Origin: JBBIPA01 sp037443085
GTDB lineage: Bacteria > Chloroflexota > Dehalococcoidia > GIF9 > UBA5629
Direction: 5' to 3'
DNA length: 64,000 nucleotides
Assembly: GCA_037443085.1 (NCBI GenBank)
Contig: JBBIPA010000004.1
Location: 1-64,000 of the forward strand
Below, piece after piece: positions 1 through 8,258 of the stretch; positions within the stretch are counted from its first letter, which is position 1; each line of letters begins with the position of its first letter. A program made the position numbers and the translations under genes. The notes under the pieces were generated by a model that worked only from the letters and a program-made list of their open reading frames with translations, was not told the DNA's origin and ran no database searches.

Positions 1-289
1 GATAACAAGTAACAGGGCCCTACGACGCAGTGACATACTTCTCTACCTTTCATCTTTGCCATGAGTAGCCACCCCACAGTGTATTAACATGAGCTATAGA
101 TTGTAGCCTCGGTAGGTGTAATTGTCAATACGTGTGGAAGAAAATAGGTAGTTTATTCACATTCTTACTCTATTTGAATCTCCAGTACTTTAGTACTTTC
201 GTATATGATAATATGGCTAACTGCTACGGGTATAATAGAACGACTGCTTGGGTTAAAGAACATCACAGAAGAGGTCGAGACTATCTCAA
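1..289. other. Left-edge intergenic stretch, no gene recognised
   Basis: This stretch is AT-rich and has no open frame with recognisable coding character on either strand. I see no tRNA-like cloverleaf and no strong terminator. It lies downstream of the minus-strand hydrolase gene that ends at 290, so it probably contains that unit's 3' end and whatever separates it from the next gene outside the window. Confidence 0.5.
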
Positions 290-1123
290 TCAAATATGAG
301 AGGCAAGCCAGGAGTCCATATCCTCAAACACCTGCTCTCGCTGCGGCTCATTGAAAATTTCGTGGTAGCAACCCTCATAGAGCTTGAGTGTCTTGTCTTT
401 TGAGTTGACCCGCTCATAGAGCAGCTGGCTGCCTTCCGGGTCAGATAAGCGGTCAGCAGTTCCCTGCATAATGAGAACAGGCAGCTTTATCTCCGGCATT
501 TTCGGTGGCAGTTCCTGTATAGTCTTAACCAGCTCAGCGCCGGTACGGGCAGGAATTTTGCCACGATATACCAGGGGGTCATTTACATAGGCAGCCACCA
601 CCGCTTTGTCGCAGCTAATAGCCGTGGCCTCGATAATGATGGTCCCCGTCTTGGGCAACAATGCCGAGAGAATTCCAGCCACGGCTACTAATGCTGGTGG
701 CGCTGTAGAGCCTACCTTCAGCGTTGCCGCAGACAGCAGCAGCCCGGCTAAATCCTGCTGATAACGAATAGCATACCTGGTGGCGATAGTGCCGCCCATG
801 CTGTGCCCAATAAGAAAAGCCTTCGCCTTTTTATGCTCAACACGCACCATATCGAAAAAGCCCTTGAGGTCATCGATATACTCAGAAAATCGTTCAGCGT
901 AGCATCGTGCACCTTCGGACCTGCCATGGCCTCGATGGTCATAGCTGTAGATAGCATAACCTCTGGGCACGAAGTAATTAACCAGATTCTGATAGCGCCC
1001 GCTGTGCTCTGCCAACCCGTTCACCACCAGCAGTATCGCCTTCGGCTCCCCGCCTGGTAGCCAGCACTGGTAATAGAGATTAAGATTTTTTTGCCCCTTA
1101 AAGGTGCCTTCTCTGTGCTCCAT
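290..1123 (-). CDS. Alpha/beta hydrolase, monoacylglycerol-lipase-like (serine lipase/lysophospholipase family)
   Basis: The 277-residue protein has the alpha/beta-hydrolase layout. The nucleophile elbow GHSMGG places the catalytic serine at about residue 108, an acidic residue lies in GTAD near 224, and a histidine lies in CYHE near 254. The N-terminal HG-type loop is NGLAEH, and YDHRGHGRSE at about 61-70 is typical of monoacylglycerol lipases and lysophospholipases (Hydrolase_4 family). No signal peptide is visible, so it is probably cytoplasmic. It is the second gene of a two-gene unit, starting 18 bases after the upstream reading frame. Family assignment is firm; the substrate (a monoglyceride or another carboxyl ester) is inferred. 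Confidence 0.85.
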   Translation of the reverse strand: MEHREGTFKGQKNLNLYYQCWLPGGEPKAILLVVNGLAEHSGRYQNLVNYFVPRGYAIYSYDHRGHGRSEGARCYAERFSEYIDDLKGFFDMVRVEHKKAKAFLIGHSMGGTIATRYAIRYQQDLAGLLLSAATLKVGSTAPPALVAVAGILSALLPKTGTIIIEATAISCDKAVVAAYVNDPLVYRGKIPARTGAELVKTIQELPPKMPEIKLPVLIMQGTADRLSDPEGSQLLYERVNSKDKTLKLYEGCYHEIFNEPQREQVFEDMDSWLASHI

Positions 1124-1141
1124 AATGTTAAACTTACATCC

Positions 1142-1762
1142 CTACTGCGATTTTTTAGCCTCCCGGTCTCGGATCCAGCGGTTTATCTCATCCAGGGCAG
1201 GAGGAGAGACATAAAAAACCTCTACATCAGCGGGGAACTGCACCTGATGTCCTTCTCTCATAAACAGTATTCCCGCCTCATCCGCCTTCAATGTCCCATC
1301 AATATGCCTGGCAATAAATTCATTCCGCTTTTTGCTTATCTCGACATACGACTCGTAAACTCTGGTGAACACTTTTTGATTCTGTAGCCCGATGCTCAAG
1401 CATCTACCCCAGTCCATAAACTCAGTCAACAGGTCGCTATCTTCAGTTGCTTCCAGTGGCACGCCTTTATCCAACCTGCTCTTCACAATTTCATAGCATT
1501 TCTCACTCAAGTCCTTTACTGCCTTAGCGCCATCCTCACCACTGTCTGGAATTAGCTCGTGAAATATCCTGCTGACCTGTCCCAGTTTCGCTTCCAGATT
1601 GTTGATATGTTGCTCCACTTGATTCCAATACTTGTCCAGTTTTTCCAAGTATTCAGCAGGAGCATCTCTGCCTACGTAGAACAGAGGGACAAAGTATAGC
1701 TTTCTACCTTTTTTGAACCCCTCAACTTCAGGTCTTTCTATTTTCCCAATTTCTTCCGACAT
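1142..1762 (-). CDS. Conserved-looking protein of unknown function, 206 aa
   Basis: I do not recognise a family. The protein is soluble and highly charged, with a long helical and possibly coiled-coil middle (about residues 35-110, starting around YLEKLDKYWNQVEQHINNLEAKL) and a second helical stretch near 135-155. No signal peptide, membrane segment or metal-binding cysteine cluster is visible. The ATG is preceded by an AGGGGGC Shine-Dalgarno, which supports the start. It is followed closely by the hydrolase gene, so the two are probably co-transcribed. It lies beyond the ribosomal operon terminator and is unlikely to belong to that operon. Confidence 0.6.
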   Translation of the reverse strand: MSEEIGKIERPEVEGFKKGRKLYFVPLFYVGRDAPAEYLEKLDKYWNQVEQHINNLEAKLGQVSRIFHELIPDSGEDGAKAVKDLSEKCYEIVKSRLDKGVPLEATEDSDLLTEFMDWGRCLSIGLQNQKVFTRVYESYVEISKKRNEFIARHIDGTLKADEAGILFMREGHQVQFPADVEVFYVSPPALDEINRWIRDREAKKSQ

Positions 1763-1850
1763 GGTTTTGCCCCCTGTTTTTCAAAAGAGACTAACATCTT
1801 CTCCAGCAAGCGTCAAGAGTGTTGGACTTCTTGCGCCCGGCGGTAAGAAA

Positions 1851-1884
1851 ACCAAAAGGGACAGGTTTTCTGACCTGCCCCTTT
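1851..1884 (-). terminator. Rho-independent terminator of the ribosomal superoperon
   Basis: Downstream of rpsI on the minus strand, a 12-pair stem (AAAGGGGCAGGT pairing with ACCTGTCCCTTT, one G-U pair, 6-nt loop) is followed by TGGTTTTCTT. Stem plus T-rich tail fits an intrinsic terminator closing the long str-S10-spc-alpha transcript. Confidence 0.75.
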
Positions 1885-1905
1885 GCTTTTAATCCCGGAA
1901 ACTCA

Positions 1906-2304
1906 TTAACGCTTGGTGTACTGAGGTGCCTTGCGGGCGCGCTTGAGTCCGTACTTTTTGCGCTCTTTGACCCTGGGGTCGCGGGTGAGCAAACCCTCCT
2001 TGCGTAATAACGGCTTAAAGTGCTCGTTCACATGAACCAGAGCACGGGCGACGCCCAGACGAATGGCGCCAGCCCACCCCGTCATTCCCCCCCCGGTCAC
2101 TTTTATTTCAGCACTGTATCTGCCTACCGTGTCAGTAGCCTTAAAGGGTACTTCGATAGCATGGCGGTGCTCCACGCGCGTGAACACCTGCTGATAGGGT
2201 TTTCCGTTAACAATGATTTCACCGTTGCCGGGAAACAGCTTCACCTGAGCAATGGCGCATTTGCGCCTGCCTATCCCGCGGTCATGAGTCTGCGTCGTAG
2301 CCAC
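1906..2304 (-). CDS. rpsI: 30S ribosomal protein S9 (uS9)
   Basis: A 132-residue protein with the full bacterial S9 pattern: GRRKCAIAQVKL near the N-terminus, a central GGG-containing helix region, and the basic C-terminal tail ending KAPQYTKR, whose terminal arginine reaches the P-site tRNA in bacterial ribosomes. It is the last gene of the superoperon; its ATG overlaps the final base of the rplM stop codon, suggesting translational coupling. The intrinsic terminator lies just downstream. Length and sequence are ordinary. Confidence 0.97.
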   Translation of the reverse strand: MATTQTHDRGIGRRKCAIAQVKLFPGNGEIIVNGKPYQQVFTRVEHRHAIEVPFKATDTVGRYSAEIKVTGGGMTGWAGAIRLGVARALVHVNEHFKPLLRKEGLLTRDPRVKERKKYGLKRARKAPQYTKR

Positions 2305-2750
2305 TAGCTTTCAACACCTCCTGTAACTGGTTTAGCACCACCGACCTGAGCCTGGTGAGGGTGTTTGTCATCAGCATAGACCTTGAGCTTCTTGAACATG
2401 GCATCGCCCAGCAGGTTATGCGGCAGCATTCCCTTCACCGCCTGCTCAATCACTCTGGTAGGATGTGTCTGGAGCATCTTTTCAAAACCCACTGCCTTCA
2501 GTCCACCGGGATAGCCAGAGTGACGGTAGTACGTTTTCTGCTTAGCTTTATTTCCAGTAAGTTTTACTTTGGCAGCATTGAGCACAATGACATAGTCGCC
2601 GCAATCCAGGTAAGGGGCATAGTTCGGCTTTTGTTTGCCCGTAAGCAGCCTGGCTACCTGAGCTGCCAGCCTGCCCAGAGTCTTTCCTGAGGCATCAATG
2701 ACATGCCACTGACGCTCAATTTCCTTCGCTTTAGTTGCGTATGTTTTCAT
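2304..2750 (-). CDS. rplM: 50S ribosomal protein L13 (uL13)
   Basis: A 148-residue L13, an early-assembly 23S rRNA-binding protein. Visible hallmarks are the W-x-V-I-D-A start of the core fold at about residue 15, DYVIVLNA in the middle, YYRHSGYPGG at about 75-84 and GMLPHN at about 107. It sits between truA and rpsI with almost no spacing, in the usual rplM-rpsI pairing. The start follows truA after a single base. Nothing unusual. Confidence 0.97.
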   Translation of the reverse strand: MKTYATKAKEIERQWHVIDASGKTLGRLAAQVARLLTGKQKPNYAPYLDCGDYVIVLNAAKVKLTGNKAKQKTYYRHSGYPGGLKAVGFEKMLQTHPTRVIEQAVKGMLPHNLLGDAMFKKLKVYADDKHPHQAQVGGAKPVTGGVES

Positions 2751-2751
2751 A

Positions 2752-3522
2752 TCATAACTCCAAATCAGCGGCGTAATTCACTCTCATCAAACATAAACCA
2801 CAGGGCGGCGCCGCTGGACCGGCTAATCCCACCTTCTTCGCCTCCATGATTTGCTTGAACTCATCAAGCCCCACCTTGCCCAAGCCTACTCTGATGAGCA
2901 AACCCACAGTATTGCGTACCTGATGAGGCAGAAAGGAATTTGCCAGCATATGAAAGGTCACTATGTCGCCCTTTCGTGTGAATCTCGCCTCATACACCGT
3001 GCGCATGGTGCTTCTCATTGGCTCCAAGGCAGCAGTAAAGGAAGCAAAATCATGCTTGCCATTGAGAAGCTGACACACCTTATTCATCGTCTTCATATTC
3101 AATTTACCTGTCACCAAATACATAAAGCCTTCAGCCAGCGGCGACCTTACCCGTCTATTCAGGATACGGTACTCATACTCACGGCTCACCGCGTCACGCC
3201 TGACATTGAAACTGTCCGGCATCCGGCAAGCCGAAAGCACTGCAATATCCTCTGGCAGATAATAGTTGAGTGCCCTGACTACTGTCTGTGGAGGTAGCCT
3301 GGAAGCTGTCCGAAAGCTCACCACCTGCCCCCGGGCATGAACGCCGGTATCAGTCCGGCTGGCGGATAAAACCCGCCTTCTCTCACCGGTCAGCCTGTGG
3401 ATAGCCTTCTCCAGCTCAGCCTGAATCGTAGGCAGTTTGCTTTGCCATTGAAAGCCATAATACCGCCTACCATCATACTCCACAACCAGCACAATCTTAT
3501 TTACGTTGTTAATAAGCTTCAC
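2752..3522 (-). CDS. truA: tRNA pseudouridine(38-40) synthase TruA
   Basis: TruA isomerises uridines 38-40 in the tRNA anticodon arm. The 256-residue protein has the N-terminal YDG motif (VEYDGRRYYGFQ), the catalytic aspartate in SRTDTGVHA at about residue 58, the HDFASF motif near 156 and the C-terminal SFLPHQVRN loop near 200. Length is normal for the family. The position between rplQ and rplM is the common bacterial arrangement (rpoA-rplQ-truA-rplM-rpsI), and spacing to both neighbours is minimal, so it is read as part of the ribosomal operon. Confidence 0.95.
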   Translation of the reverse strand: MKLINNVNKIVLVVEYDGRRYYGFQWQSKLPTIQAELEKAIHRLTGERRRVLSASRTDTGVHARGQVVSFRTASRLPPQTVVRALNYYLPEDIAVLSACRMPDSFNVRRDAVSREYEYRILNRRVRSPLAEGFMYLVTGKLNMKTMNKVCQLLNGKHDFASFTAALEPMRSTMRTVYEARFTRKGDIVTFHMLANSFLPHQVRNTVGLLIRVGLGKVGLDEFKQIMEAKKVGLAGPAAPPCGLCLMRVNYAADLEL

Positions 3523-3537
3523 CAGTAAAAAGTATTG

Positions 3538-3891
3538 CTATTCTACCAGTTCCAGCTTCGCAGTAGGTGCCCCATCACCCGGTCGGGGACCTATTTTAAC
3601 TAGCCGGGTATAGCCTCCAGGACGATCCTTGTATCTTGGAGCAATATCGGCAAAAACCTTGTCTACGACGTTTTTATCAGTGATGAAAGCCAGGGCACGG
3701 CGGCGAGAAGCCAGGGAATTTTCCTTGCCCAGGGTAATTATCTTCTCAGCCATGCCGCGAATTTCCCTCGCCTTGGCTTCGGTAGTCACGAGTTTACCAT
3801 GCCTGAACAAATCAGCCACGAGATTTCGGTATAATGCCAGACGGTGACCGATGGGTCTCCCCAGTTTCCGTCCGGCTATCTGATGTTTCAT
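3538..3891 (-). CDS. rplQ: 50S ribosomal protein L17 (bL17)
   Basis: The 117-residue protein begins MKHQIAGRKLGR and contains HRLALYRNLVADLFRHGKL and a TTEAKA segment, the diagnostic N-terminal half of L17. The C-terminal GGYTRL element precedes a short variable tail. It follows rpoA by about 30 bases, as in most bacteria, and is followed 15 bases later by truA. It binds 23S rRNA near the polypeptide exit tunnel in characterised ribosomes. Confidence 0.97.
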   Translation of the reverse strand: MKHQIAGRKLGRPIGHRLALYRNLVADLFRHGKLVTTEAKAREIRGMAEKIITLGKENSLASRRRALAFITDKNVVDKVFADIAPRYKDRPGGYTRLVKIGPRPGDGAPTAKLELVE

Positions 3892-3921
3892 TGTTTATCC
3901 TCTCCGTGTGGTACAGGAAAC

Positions 3922-4947
3922 TTATTCTTTTTTTCCTTTGTCTGAGATCTCACCAGTATCCTTATCAACGCCCCTAGGTCGTGCCCTTTTTTTCGCTGGC
4001 TTCTTTCCCTCGGGAACTTCAGGCAGATTCAGGCTCTGCAGTGCTGCCTCCACTTCCTCCTGCGACTTAGCACCAAATCCTGCCAGCGATGACAAACCTT
4101 CACTGGTTCTTCTCTCCAATAGTTGACCCAGTGTAATTATGCTGCCTCGCCTCAAGCTGTTATAAGTATGAGTAGACAGATTCAACTGGTCTAACGGCAT
4201 GTCATACTGCTCAGGCGGTACCAGCCGCTTCCAGGACAATTCAGCACTTTCCTCGGTGAGCGCCTTAGCTAGTTGGCGGAAACTGGCAATCTGGTCTATG
4301 AGAATGGCAGCACTCTGGCTCACTGCCTCCGTGGGTGATATAGTGCCATCAGTCCACACTTCCAGAACCAGTCTCTCCTGGCTGCTGCCTTCGCCGGCGC
4401 CGCTGGGTTCCACTGAATAGTTCACACGCCGAACCGGGGTAAAAACTGCATCAACGGGGATAACGCCAACAGGAAGACCATCACTGGACCTGGCAGGCAG
4501 ATATCCCCTGCTCATCTCCACATTGAACTCAACGCTCAACTTGGCTTTGGATGAGTTCATAGAAATGAGATGAAGGCCGGGATTGATAATCTCAAAATCT
4601 GCCGATGGTTTAATATCGGCAGCGGTAACCTCGCCCTCACCAGAAATTTCCAGGGTCATCTTCCCGGTGCGACGAGAAAGAGGGCGAATGCGAATCGCCT
4701 TGATATTCAATAGAAAATCCAGTGTATCTTCTTTGGCATGAGGAATGGTGGAGAATTCGTGATGAATGCCGCTGATCTCCACTGAGGTCACAGCAGCACC
4801 AGTCAAAGAGTTAAGCAGCACACGGCGCAGGCTATTACCCAGCGTCGTGCCGAAACCCTTCTCCAATCGCTCAACAACAAAGCGGCCATAAGTTTCATTG
4901 CTTTCTACGCATTCTACTTTAGGTACAGATAATCCTGATCCAACCAC
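3922..4947 (-). CDS. rpoA: DNA-directed RNA polymerase subunit alpha
   Basis: The 341-residue alpha subunit starts at a GTG preceded by a GGTAGGTGG ribosome-binding stretch. The N-terminal dimerisation domain shows ERLEKGFGTTLGNSLRRVLL (about 28-47); the C-terminal domain shows the helix-hairpin-helix region around YNSLRRGSIITLGQLLERR (about 263-281), used for UP-element and activator contacts. The last 30 residues form a lysine-rich tail beyond the usual domain. It lies between rpsD and rplQ in the classical alpha operon order rpsM-rpsK-rpsD-rpoA-rplQ. Confidence 0.97.
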   Translation of the reverse strand: MVGSGLSVPKVECVESNETYGRFVVERLEKGFGTTLGNSLRRVLLNSLTGAAVTSVEISGIHHEFSTIPHAKEDTLDFLLNIKAIRIRPLSRRTGKMTLEISGEGEVTAADIKPSADFEIINPGLHLISMNSSKAKLSVEFNVEMSRGYLPARSSDGLPVGVIPVDAVFTPVRRVNYSVEPSGAGEGSSQERLVLEVWTDGTISPTEAVSQSAAILIDQIASFRQLAKALTEESAELSWKRLVPPEQYDMPLDQLNLSTHTYNSLRRGSIITLGQLLERRTSEGLSSLAGFGAKSQEEVEAALQSLNLPEVPEGKKPAKKRARPRGVDKDTGEISDKGKKE

Positions 4948-4956
4948 TTAAACCAC

Positions 4957-5622
4957 CTACCTTGAATAGTATTCCACGATATCTTTGCCACTAAACTTGA
5001 CCTCGACATCCTCACGTTTTGGCAAAGCCAGAACTTTGCCCACCATGTTCTTAGCGTCAAGCTGCAGCCATGCAGGGACAACTTTATCCGCAATTGCTTC
5101 AACCACTACCTTATAGTACTCAGTTTTAGTGCTGCCAGCACGCCACGAAATCTCGTCTCCTGATTTCACCAGAAAGGAAGGAACGTCAGTTCTGCGTCTG
5201 TTTACCAGAATATGGCCATGGCGCACAAGCTGTCTTGCTTGAGAGCGAGAGTCGGCAAAGCCTAAACGATACACAATATTATCCAGGCGGCTCTCCAGCA
5301 ATGCCACCAGAATATCTCCGGTGATTCCCTCCCGCCTTTCTGCCTCTGCGAATACCTTCCTGAACTGTCGCTCAAAGACACCATAGATATGGCGAGCCTT
5401 CTGTTTTTCGCGCAATTGAATCCCTCGCTCGGACATTTTCGAACGTCTCCTGGAACCACCGTGTTGCCCTGGTGGTGCTGGCTGTGCCGCATCTTTAGAA
5501 CCCTTGCTCTTCTTCCTCGGCTCCATAGCGCATTTGGAGCTAAAGCACCGTTCGCCTTTGAGCATCAACTTATCGCCGACACGGCGGCATAACCGACATT
5601 TCGCATCAATATATCGTGCCAT
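4957..5622 (-). CDS. rpsD: 30S ribosomal protein S4 (uS4), zinc-binding form
   Basis: The frame is open further upstream, but the start is placed at the ATG beginning MARYIDAKC, two bases after the rpsK stop, because S4 proteins begin this way; this gives 221 residues. Four cysteines at about residues 9, 12, 26 and 31 form the zinc knuckle of the C+ type S4. The S4 RNA-binding domain (RLDNIVYRLGFA ... ARQLVRHGHILVNRR) covers about residues 105-165. The gene sits in alpha-operon order between rpsK and rpoA; in model bacteria S4 represses this operon. Confidence 0.95.
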   Translation of the reverse strand: MARYIDAKCRLCRRVGDKLMLKGERCFSSKCAMEPRKKSKGSKDAAQPAPPGQHGGSRRRSKMSERGIQLREKQKARHIYGVFERQFRKVFAEAERREGITGDILVALLESRLDNIVYRLGFADSRSQARQLVRHGHILVNRRRTDVPSFLVKSGDEISWRAGSTKTEYYKVVVEAIADKVVPAWLQLDAKNMVGKVLALPKREDVEVKFSGKDIVEYYSR

Positions 5623-5624
5623 TT

Positions 5625-6011
5625 CTATACTCGCCTTCTCTTCCTGGGCCTGCAACCATTATGAGGAATAGGAGTTATATCTTTAATCGCAGTAACATTA
5701 ATGCCCGCAGCCTGAATTGAACGTATTGCCGCCTCACGACCACTGCCAGGTCCTTTGACAAAGACCTCTACGTGACGCAACCCGGCATCTTTTGCCTTGG
5801 TTGCGGCTGTCTGAGCAGCTAACTGGGCTGCGTACGGAGTGCCTTTTCGTGAGCCCTTGAATCCAGCGGTTCCCGGGCTTCCCCAGGCAATCACATTGCC
5901 CTTGGGGTCAGTAAAGGTGACAATGGTATTGTTAAATGTAGATTGAATGAACGCTTTGCCCTCAGCAATGAGCCTGCGTTCCTTTTTTCTTACACGTGCT
6001 TTCCTCGGCAT
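5625..6011 (-). CDS. rpsK: 30S ribosomal protein S11 (uS11)
   Basis: A 128-residue S11 with FNNTIVTFTDPKGNVIAWGS in the core and the highly conserved C-terminus PHNGCRPRKRRRV. The protein forms part of the platform of the small subunit near the E site. It starts 20 bases after the rpsM stop and ends two bases before rpsD. The basic N-terminus (MPRKARVRKKERR) is usual for the family. No anomaly. Confidence 0.97.
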   Translation of the reverse strand: MPRKARVRKKERRLIAEGKAFIQSTFNNTIVTFTDPKGNVIAWGSPGTAGFKGSRKGTPYAAQLAAQTAATKAKDAGLRHVEVFVKGPGSGREAAIRSIQAAGINVTAIKDITPIPHNGCRPRKRRRV

Positions 6012-6031
6012 ATTATTTCCTCATACTCCTT

Positions 6032-6421
6032 TTACTTCTTAGCCACACCGCGCTTCTGACCGCGTCCAGCCACTGTCTTCCTCAGGCCACGCTTGGTTCT
6101 GGCGTTGGTGCGCGTCCGCTGCCCGCGGACCGGCAGGCTGCGGCGATGACGCATCCCCCGATAGCAGCCAATCTCGATCAGCCGCTTAATGTTAAGATTC
6201 ACTTCCTTGCGGAGTTCACCTTCGACCTTATGTTCTTTATCAATAGCCTCACGAATGCGGCTCACCTCAGCCTCGGTTAAATCCTTCACTTTGGTATCTG
6301 GATTTACCCCGCTAGCAGACAGAATCCAGCGACTATTCGCAGGACCAATACCGTAAAGATACCGCAAAGCGATCTCCACTCGCTTTTCCTTGGGAAGGTC
6401 TACGCCAGCAATACGTGCCAT
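6032..6421 (-). CDS. rpsM: 30S ribosomal protein S13 (uS13)
   Basis: The 129-residue protein begins MARIAGVDLP and carries the helix-two-turn-helix (ALRYLYGIGPANSRWIL), the RLIEIGCYRGMRHRR motif near residue 85 and the basic C-terminal tail with RTKRGLRKTVAGR that contacts tRNA. It is the first of the alpha-operon-type genes in this superoperon, after rpmJ. Sequence and length are normal. Confidence 0.97.
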   Translation of the reverse strand: MARIAGVDLPKEKRVEIALRYLYGIGPANSRWILSASGVNPDTKVKDLTEAEVSRIREAIDKEHKVEGELRKEVNLNIKRLIEIGCYRGMRHRRSLPVRGQRTRTNARTKRGLRKTVAGRGQKRGVAKK

Positions 6422-6438
6422 CTCTTATTACTCCGTTT

Positions 6439-6552
6439 TTATCCTTGCCGTTGCTTATGCTTGGGATTTTGACAGATCACCCGGACAACCCGGCGTCTTC
6501 TCACTATCTTACACTTTTCACAACGACGCTTTACTGATGCTCGAACTTTCAT
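6439..6552 (-). CDS. rpmJ: 50S ribosomal protein L36 (bL36), zinc-binding form
   Basis: This 37-codon gene starts at ATG 6552 and ends with TAA at 6439. The product begins MKVRASVKRRCEKC and ends NPKHKQRQG. Cysteines at about 11, 14 and 27 with a histidine at about 32 form the C-C-C-H zinc site of the C+ L36 paralogue. It lies between infA and rpsM, the standard position. The presence of C+ forms of L36, S4 and S14 argues against a zinc-independent backup set in this operon. Confidence 0.95.
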   Translation of the reverse strand: MKVRASVKRRCEKCKIVRRRRVVRVICQNPKHKQRQG

Positions 6553-6613
6553 TTCTACAATCCTGAATTCAAAAATGCCACTTATGATAAACTTTTCTGC
6601 CTATTATGTCAAT

Positions 6614-6832
6614 TTATTTCAACCGATACGTAATTCTTCCTCTGGTTAAATCGTATGGCGAAAGCTCCACCAGCACCTTATCCGCTGGTAAAATCCTGAT
6701 ATAGTTCTTTCTCATTTTGCCCGAAATATGCGCCAGCACTTTGTGTCCATTAGCCAATTCCACACGGAACGTAGCATTGGGTAGACACTCAAGCACTACA
6801 CCTTCGACCTCTATCGTTTCCTTCTTAGGCAT
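6614..6832 (-). CDS. infA: Translation initiation factor IF-1
   Basis: IF-1 occupies the 30S A site during initiation. The 72-residue protein has the S1/OB-fold signature: E-V-x-G-V-V-x-E-x-L-P-N at about 8-19, a central KVLAHISGKMRKNYIRI segment, and the conserved end SPYDLTRGRITYRLK. It follows map by 16 bases and precedes rpmJ, the usual secY-adk-map-infA-rpmJ order. Confidence 0.97.
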   Translation of the reverse strand: MPKKETIEVEGVVLECLPNATFRVELANGHKVLAHISGKMRKNYIRILPADKVLVELSPYDLTRGRITYRLK

Positions 6833-6848
6833 GCTGTATCCCTATCTA

Positions 6849-7595
6849 TTATAATACAGTAAGTATCTCAGGTTCAGCATTACCAATAGCTATAGTATGT
6901 TCAAAATGCGCTGCGAGGCTGCTATCCGCGGTACGCACCGTCCATTTGTTATCATCTAAGCGCGTCCGCCAGTCCCCAGCGGTTACCATTGGCTCTACAG
7001 CCAGAGTTAATCCTTTCTGCAACACTGGACCTTTTCCCGCCACACCAAAATTGGGCACCTGCGGGTCTTCATGCAGGTCTCTCCCAATCCCATGCCCACA
7101 ATATTCTCTCACTACCGAAAACCCCCTCGCCTCCACATAAGCCTGAATAGCTGCCGACACATCCCCCAAACAAGCTCCCCCCCGTGCTGCTTTGATGCCC
7201 TCCATCAGGGCAGCCTCAGTAGCCTCAAGCAACCCTCGTGCTTCGGGGCTGAGCTGACCAACTCCCACCGTGATTGCCGCATCGCCGTGAAAGCTATCAA
7301 CATACGCCCCAAAATCCAGCGAAACTACATCCCCCTCCTGAAGCACTCTCTCTCCAGGAATGCCATGAACCACTTCATCATTTACAGATACACACAGGTT
7401 TGCCGGGTAACTCCGATAACCCTTAAAAGAAGCTTTGGCTCCCCATTTCCTCAACTCATCTACAACCACCATATCCAACTGCTTCGTCTTAATCCCCGGC
7501 TTCACCTCTTTTTTCAGTCTCTCCAGAACAGCCGCTACCACCCTCCCCGCCCTTCGCATGCTAGCGAGCTCTCCGTTAGACTTGATAACCGTCAT
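6849..7595 (-). CDS. map: Type I methionine aminopeptidase
   Basis: This enzyme removes the initiator methionine from nascent proteins. The 248-residue sequence has the pita-bread metal ligands in order: an aspartate in SLDFGAYVDS, the second aspartate in FHGDAAIT, histidine in CGHGIGRDLHE, glutamate in AVEPMV and glutamate in FEHTIAIG. The NLCVSVNDEVVHGIPG segment carries the substrate-pocket histidine. There is no N-terminal zinc-finger extension. Its start overlaps the adk stop by four bases, and infA follows. Confidence 0.96.
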   Translation of the reverse strand: MTVIKSNGELASMRRAGRVVAAVLERLKKEVKPGIKTKQLDMVVVDELRKWGAKASFKGYRSYPANLCVSVNDEVVHGIPGERVLQEGDVVSLDFGAYVDSFHGDAAITVGVGQLSPEARGLLEATEAALMEGIKAARGGACLGDVSAAIQAYVEARGFSVVREYCGHGIGRDLHEDPQVPNFGVAGKGPVLQKGLTLAVEPMVTAGDWRTRLDDNKWTVRTADSSLAAHFEHTIAIGNAEPEILTVL

Positions 7596-8254
7596 GCAAC
7601 TTTTCCTGCTGTTTTCTCCACAGACTTTATTATCTGCCTGGTTACATCCTCAATACCTGCGTGTCCATCCACATTGACCAGTTTGCCGGTTGCCCTGTAG
7701 TAATCCAGCAAAGGAGCAGTTTGGGTGAAATAAACCTTGAGCCGCTCTCTTATGGTTTGCTCATTATCGTCGGCACGCTGATACAGCTCGCCGCCACACT
7801 TATCACATTTACCACTAACCTTGGGTGGTGACGCTATCTCATGATAAACCGCCTGACACTGGCGGCATGTCCATCGCCCACCAAGACGCTTCAGCAGCTC
7901 CTCACTCACCACATCTATAGAAATAACCCTGTCTATGGCTTTTTTATGCTCAGCCAGCGTTCGGTCAAGCGCCTTAGCCTGGTCCAGCGTCCGGGGAAAT
8001 CCGTCGAAGATACAACCTGACTTACAATCAGGCTCATTAAGCCTCTCTGAAATCATGCTGATGGTCACTTCATCGGGAACAAGTTCCCCCTTCTCCATAT
8101 AGGACTTGGCCAATTTGCCCAGCTCGGTCCCTTTGCTCACTGCCTGGCGAAACAAATCGCCCGAGGCAATATGCGCCAGATTTAACTTCTGGGAGACGAT
8201 GGCCGCCTGAGTTCCTTTGCCCGCTCCCGGAGCACCGAGAAAAACTAAAAACAT
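7592..8254 (-). CDS. adk: Adenylate kinase, zinc-lid form
   Basis: Adk interconverts AMP, ADP and ATP. The 220-residue protein has the P-loop GAPGAGKGT at residues 7-15, the AMP-binding region with DGFPRT near 85, and a long lid with four cysteines in two C-x2-C pairs (at about 131/134 and 151/154), which bind structural zinc in this subclass. It lies between secY (4-base gap) and map (4-base overlap), the standard spc-operon position. Confidence 0.96.
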   Translation of the reverse strand: MFLVFLGAPGAGKGTQAAIVSQKLNLAHIASGDLFRQAVSKGTELGKLAKSYMEKGELVPDEVTISMISERLNEPDCKSGCIFDGFPRTLDQAKALDRTLAEHKKAIDRVISIDVVSEELLKRLGGRWTCRQCQAVYHEIASPPKVSGKCDKCGGELYQRADDNEQTIRERLKVYFTQTAPLLDYYRATGKLVNVDGHAGIEDVTRQIIKSVEKTAGKVA

Positions 8255-8258
8255 ACTC

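Noticed and set aside
1..289. Possible tRNA or CRISPR at the left edge
   Set aside because: No T-loop GTTCRANNC, no cloverleaf and no spaced repeat were found.
5623..5655. N-terminal extension of rpsD
   Set aside because: It overlaps rpsK and precedes the canonical MARYIDAKC start; no ribosome-binding site supports it.
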